Shown: positions 59,363 to 64,000 of the stretch, piece by piece
Layout: every line of letters begins with the position of its first letter
Numbering within the stretch: position 1 is the stretch's first letter
Assembly: GCA_029204225.1 (NCBI GenBank)
Contig: CM055110.1
Coordinates: 3,228,686-3,292,685 of the forward strand
DNA length: 64,000 nt
Direction of reading: 5' to 3'
Source of the DNA: Diphasiastrum complanatum
Lineage: Eukaryota; Streptophyta; Lycopodiopsida; Lycopodiales; Lycopodiaceae
Made by a program: the position numbers and the translations under genes
The notes under the pieces: model-generated
Database searches by the model: none
Told to the model about the DNA's origin: nothing
The model's input: only the letters and a program-made list of their open reading frames with translations

Positions 59363-61650
59363 AATTATTGTGGATCATGAAAAATTTCAATTTTCAGATT
59401 TAGCTGATTGTTAAATCTGAGATAGTTCTCCTTGGTGAAATAATCTGCTGCCATAAACTCTATCCTGCAGTAAACCAAATGAATTACCCTTGTGCTTTGG
59501 TTGTCATAGTAGATGAACATCGGATGTGACTAGAAAAATTTGATATTTACAAGCAAGTTTATCAGTCAAATTTTCTCCGTGGTAGCATTTGTGGCAGTTG
59601 TAAAATCCGATTCTGTGGAGGATGCTGCTACTGAGGTCTAGTTGTTACATGAGATTAAGAGCATAAATCTAGAAGTCGATATTTTGATGTCAATACTTTC
59701 TGTCCAATTGTCATTTGTGTAGCCTTTGAGAATCTTGGCTGATGGATCGGATTTTTGTTGACTGATGAAAATCAGTCTGTTGGGTCAGATTCGAAAAATA
59801 TATTCCATTGCTAACAGGCATTTCAGATCCTTCATTCAGTTTAGATTGTTACTAAGTAATAAAACATCAGCTACATAATGATTAGTGATAATGGAAAGAT
59901 CTGATACAGACTTGAAGTAAATATTTGAGTCTATTGAGTTTGGATAGAAACAATTCTTGTTATGAACTATAAGTGTGGTGTCCTCTTCTACCTTGCTCTG
60001 GTCAGCATCAATAGTTGACTCTATCTTTGAGATAATATTGAGTTCCTACACAAAGTAGTAGGCCGGATCATCCATGAATCAGGATGGAGGCTGTCTGGAT
60101 CTATTTGATCTTTTGTGTTGAAATTCGATCTTTTGATGTTATTTGATCCATTGAGTTTCTGACTCATTTTTTGAATCAGTATCAAATTTTGAAATTTCGA
60201 CGCTTGGGTCAAATTTTGGTTGTTCAACCTTTTGGTCATATTTTGCAGTAGCTTTTCCCTTGAGATCGAAAAATTGATTTTTCAAAAAAGTGACATCTCT
60301 GCTCGTGAAGGTCTTCTGAGAGTCTAGATTAAAGAGCTTGTATTTCATATGGTCTGAGGAATAGCCAATAAAAATCGATCTTCTGTTGTCAGACCTTTGG
60401 GTTAAATTTTGGATTTTTTAATCCTAGATCGAATTTTGACTGTTGGATCTTTGGGTCAGGTTTTTCTGGAAATTAGCAAAGATTTTATTGAAAGAAAAAC
60501 ATCCAAACACTCTGATATGGTTGAGTGATGGCTTCAATCATGTCCACACCTCATAAGGTGTCTTGCCATTTAGGGCCTTTTAAATGGATCAATTTTGAAG
60601 GTAGGATGTTGTAGTAGAACTTCTTTAGAAGAGATGCATGGGCCAACATGCTCTTGGCACTCTCAATGAGTGATCAAGCTTTCCATTTAGCTATACCATT
60701 GGATTGAGGTGAGCTTGTTGTAAAATGTTGTTGTATTCCAGTTGTCTTGCAGAAGTCTTTGAATTTGTTGGAGATAAATACCCCCCCTGCATCAGAATGT
60801 AGAGCTTTGATCCTTCTTTGGGTCAATTTTTCTAATAATGCCTTGAACTGCATGAAAAACTTGAGAGTATCGGATCTGTTTTTCAGAAAGTATGTTCCAG
60901 TCCTCTGAGAGAAGTCATCAATAATAGTCAGAATGTAGACAACTCCTGCTATGAAAATAGTCTGCATAGGACCACAAATGTCCATGTGTATAATATCTTG
61001 CAAATTTCTAGAAGTACTTCTGAATCTAAAATATTGAACTTCTAGCATGCTTGCTGGAAATACAACTTTTACATGGAGTATCAGATTTGCTAATGAAAAG
61101 GTAGATCTTGTACTAAGTTCTATTTCGACATTTGCTGAATACAACTAGAATTTAAATGGCCTAATCTATGATGCCACAACATATCATTTGAATCAGAAGT
61201 AGTAGTAAAAAGAGCTTGACTACTTGTATAATAGGAGTGACTGAGTTTGTATAAATTTTCATACCTTCTATTGAAAGCAAAAGCTTTTCTAGATTCGTCA
61301 AGAATAGTGCAGCTCTGTCTTTCAAATTTGACCCTCTAACCTGAATCTGTGATTCTCCTAACGAGAGCAGCTTTTTGGTCAGATTTGGAATGTGAAGAAC
61401 ATTGGACAGAAACATTACATCACCTTTCTGAAATTCGATCCTAACGGTTCCTTCACTCCCAATGGAATGAGTTGAGTTGTTTCCAAGGTGTGCACAACTC
61501 TAGAATGGATGTATGACTTGTAGTCGTGGGGAACCAGTCTCGATGGTGAGTCATGTGTTGTGTTGCACCTGAGTCCAAATACCAGAAATTGATATCCTAT
61601 TATTCTTCGACTTTGGTACAAATGCAACTTCATCTTCCTCTTCATGCTGG
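59363..61650 (-). pseudogene. Copia protease, integrase and deleted RT-RNase H (family C)
   Basis: 61645-61161 is protease-end sequence (VRISEFQKGDVMFLSNVL-like). 61144-60674 is GAG-pre-integrase and integrase with HMDICGPMQT, TIIDDFSQRT and PQSNGIAKWKA, where Lys stands in place of the catalytic Glu. 60348-60000 is the integrase-RT linker (KYKLFNLDSQKTFTSRDVTF). RT is mostly deleted: only CFYPNSIDSNIYFKSVSD and a HYVADVLL motif (YVDD changed to YVAD, near 59870) remain. RNase H is reduced to YYDNQST and FMAADYFTK (59400-59530) with an internal deletion. Related to family B. Confidence 0.8.
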
Positions 61651-62539
61651 ATCAAGTGATTGGTTGAGCTTGCATTTGCTTGTTGTTGGGACTGCATCTT
61701 CTTTGCATTGTTGTACTTGAGTATTCTGCAGTCCTTGATGAGATGACCAATCCTCTTATAGTATTTGTGGAATAGATTCTGCTTTTGCTAGAATGATGAA
61801 GGAAAATCTGAATTCGAACTTGAGCTAGAATTTGACCTTGAGTAAAAATTCAACCCAGACTACAAGTTGCTCTTTTTGTCAAAAAAATCTGACTTTTGAG
61901 ATCTCTTCTAATTTTTCTGATTTTTGTTTGTGTATAGAGCAATGGAATCTGATCTTGAGCTTGAGGAGACTGCATTCCTTCTGATCTCCTCTTGTAACAA
62001 CATAGAAATGACTCTTGATAGAGTGAGATGTTGTTGGGTCGAAATAGCCATGACCCATATTTCATAGGCTTGAGGGAGACTCGATAAAACAGTCATTATT
62101 GTATCTGAATCTTCAATGTTCGATCTTATTGCAGTCATTTGTTCCATAAGGTTTTTGAATGTATTGAGATGGCTAGAAATAGTGTCTGCATCAGACATTC
62201 TGAGTGTGAAGAATTTATTCCTCAGATGTAATTTGGAAGTGACATCTCTGATGTCATACAGAGTTGTTAGGATGTCCCAAGCATCCTTACTAGTCTGTGC
62301 AAATCGGATATGACTGATTTGGGTGTCTCTTCCATTCAGAGTGATTAAGAGAAAAACCTTGTCATCTCATTGTCTCATTTGGTGATGCTGACTGTATCAA
62401 CCTCTGGCTTGATTTCAGTACCATCAACTAAGTCCCATAGTTTCTTGGATAGTAGAATGAACTTCATCTTGAACTTCTAGAGATGGTAGTTCTCTCCATC
62501 GAGCTTGCCAATTAGAGAGGAACTCGAAGTAGAATCCAT
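61651..62539 (-). pseudogene. Copia Gag (family C, minus)
   Basis: Starts at the ATG at 62539 (MDSTSSSSLIGKLDGENYHL, then a TAG). It decays through KKLWDLVDGTEI, then is well kept at 62198-61908: MSDADTISSHLNTFKNLMEQ and LSRVISMLLQEEIRRNAVSS. A knuckle remnant (HKYYKRIGHLIKDC) lies at about 61730-61770. Confidence 0.8.
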
Positions 62540-62672
62540 TTTGGTATTGTAGCTATATCATTGGTAGAAACAACAATAGTTGGTTGTGCACTTGCTGATA
62601 TGAAGTCTTGGTAGAAACAAGACTGAATCTGTAATGAATATGCAAATTTCTAAGCCACCCGCTCTGATACCA

Positions 62673-63510
62673 TGATGAAAAATCAGAAAAATCGAGATGA
62701 TATCGAATTAGTAGAGCTTTGATAGAAACAGATGCTCTAATACCATGTGGGATTTTGATGAATTGGTGTTGAGCAGCGGAAGATGGACATAGATAACTTA
62801 CCAGTTATGAGTTCAAGATGGATCAAACTTCTACAATGCGCAATAGAACAAAATAGTAGTGTAGACACAAAAAATGTGCTCTGATAATAATCAAAATTGA
62901 GTACAAGACTTTGAAGCTGGTGCAAATTAGTGGACGCTAGTCAATCTTCAACTAAATTCACTGATGGCCAGATGATGGATTCAAAAACTACTACTTGACT
63001 ATTTACAACAAAATGCCTAAGGATGATAACTTGATTAGAGCGCTGACTCCAGTAGATCTTCCTTGATAATTGGAAGTCAGATTATCAGTACATTGAAAGC
63101 TGACATTAATCTACTTGATTAACTACATTTGTCCTATAGTAGGTAGCCGTCATTTTTGCTAGAGAGTTGTGTACAAAAATAGGCGGACTATCAAAGTCGC
63201 GACATGGGTCAGATTTCTGAGTTGATAGTACAAAGGGTCAGACTCTATACACTGTGTCAGACAAAAAGTCAGATTTACACAAAGGGTCGGATTTATTAGA
63301 CGTGATCCGATCCATGGTCAAAGATGTCCGGATATTTTCTGTCTCAATCCGATCCGATCCAATCTGGGGTTGGAAAGTCTCTCTTTGATGGGATTAACAT
63401 TGGGTCAAATAATTGACTTGGGTCAAAAAAATTTGATCCTGAATTTTTTGATCTTTTATTGAAAATTCAAGCCTTCATAATTTTTTGTGTTTTTCAAGAA
63501 TAAGTATATA
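62673..63510 (-). repeat. Copia 5' LTR (family C, minus), truncated
   Basis: TCTGATACCA at 62663-62672 is the reverse complement of the primer-binding site. The LTR matches 58422-59310 and breaks at AAGAATAAGTATATA, where Gypsy coding sequence begins within about 15 bp. Confidence 0.8.
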
Positions 63511-63514
63511 TAGA

Positions 63515-64000
63515 TTAGACATGGTATTGCCACCGATTATTCTAAGATCAAAGTTATTGTTGAATTGCCACCGCCAGCAACAATTCGAGGAGTTTATGTG
63601 TTTATGGGTCATGCGAACTACTATCAAATTTTTATTATCTTCTTTGCGGATTTAGCACGACCTATATACAAACTAACTATTGTTCCTATTTGGATAATAG
63701 AGGCGTTAGAAGCCTTTGAAAAATAAAAAAAAACATCATCTTTAGCACCAATACTGCGTTCTCCAGATTGGACATTAGAGTTTCATGTTCATACGGAGGC
63801 CTCAAAATATGCCATTGCATCAGTTTTGACGCAGCCAGGTGACTATAAGAAGGAGTATCCTATACGATTTGCAAGTAGACAACTTACAGATTCAGAGAAG
63901 AATTATTGAACAATAGAACGTGAAGCGCTAGCCATGATTTTTTCTGTTCGAAAATTTCGTCACTACCTCATGGAAACATACTTTGCATTTTATATGGATC
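63515..64000 (+). pseudogene. Gypsy RT end and RNase H (plus), runs off the window
   Basis: Reads YSKIKVIVELPPPATIRGVY, VFMGHANYYQIFIIFFADLA, LAPILRSPDWTLEFHVHTEA, SKYAIASVLTQPGDYKKEYP, RFASRQLTDSEKNY, a stop, then REALAMIFSVRKFRHYLMET. The RNase H motifs are recognisable, though the first Asp of DAS is Glu here (HTEAS). Same broad Gypsy type as the minus-strand fragment at 57834-58415. Confidence 0.82.

Overview
This window is repeat-dominated nuclear DNA of a land plant. The plant signature is a spliced caffeate-type O-methyltransferase gene, a captured 5' end of a plant polyubiquitin gene, CACTA (TNP2) and Mutator-like transposase remnants, and many Copia and Gypsy LTR retrotransposons whose primer-binding sites read TGGTATCAGAGC or close variants (initiator Met-tRNA). 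Very long (AG)n arrays and the style of the Mutator-like protein would fit a large-genome seedless plant such as a fern, but the sequence does not decide this. No tRNA, rRNA, CRISPR or bacterial-type operon is visible.

Layout. 1-4955: a Copia leader sequence split by a complete 4,552-bp LTR element (231-4782) with 701-bp LTRs and the target duplication ATTAG. That element encodes Gag and protease and then an unrecognised reading frame where integrase and reverse transcriptase should be (TR-GAG-like). 4956-6347: antisense Copia gag plus LTR. 8.0-9.8 kb (minus): a multi-exon gene resembling CACTA accessory (TNPA-like) proteins. 10.7-13.5 kb (plus): a decayed Mutator-like transposase gene with a Cys/His-rich N-terminal zinc module. 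13.6-16.5 kb: two opposing Copia gag regions meeting at a 649-bp LTR. 18.0-24.0 kb (minus): a chimeric Copia whose gag-protease belongs to one family and whose integrase-RT-RNase H belongs to another. 24.0-29.1 kb: two halves of one Copia family arranged as an inverted pair. 29.06-33.82 kb: a Copia pol gene split by a DNA-transposon-like insert with AG arrays, a well-spliced TNPA-like gene and a GACGTC palindrome cluster. 34.9-40.9 kb: a second, internally deleted copy of the TR-GAG-like element, itself split by a 4.7-kb Gypsy element with about 1.08-kb LTRs. 41.3-42.1 kb: Copia 5' fragment.

The only likely host gene is the O-methyltransferase at 42815-44441 (minus, 3 exons, 380 codons), intact in reading frame but with Met in place of the usual catalytic His. 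44.7-48.9 kb is mostly unrecognised, with a GC-rich hairpin and a C/T-rich low-complexity tract. 49-55.3 kb: three Copia fragments and the ubiquitin capture. 55.3-57.2 kb: a TNP2-type CACTA transposase pseudogene. 57.8-64 kb: a Copia element lying between two Gypsy pol fragments of opposite strands; the second runs off the window.

Nearly all transposon genes carry stops, frameshifts or truncations, so the region is a palimpsest of nested, mostly dead elements. The points most worth following are the Gag-protease-only element with its unexplained C-terminal frame (two copies here), the TNPA-like spliced gene with its palindrome cluster, the inverted and chimeric Copia structures, and the O-methyltransferase with the altered catalytic site.
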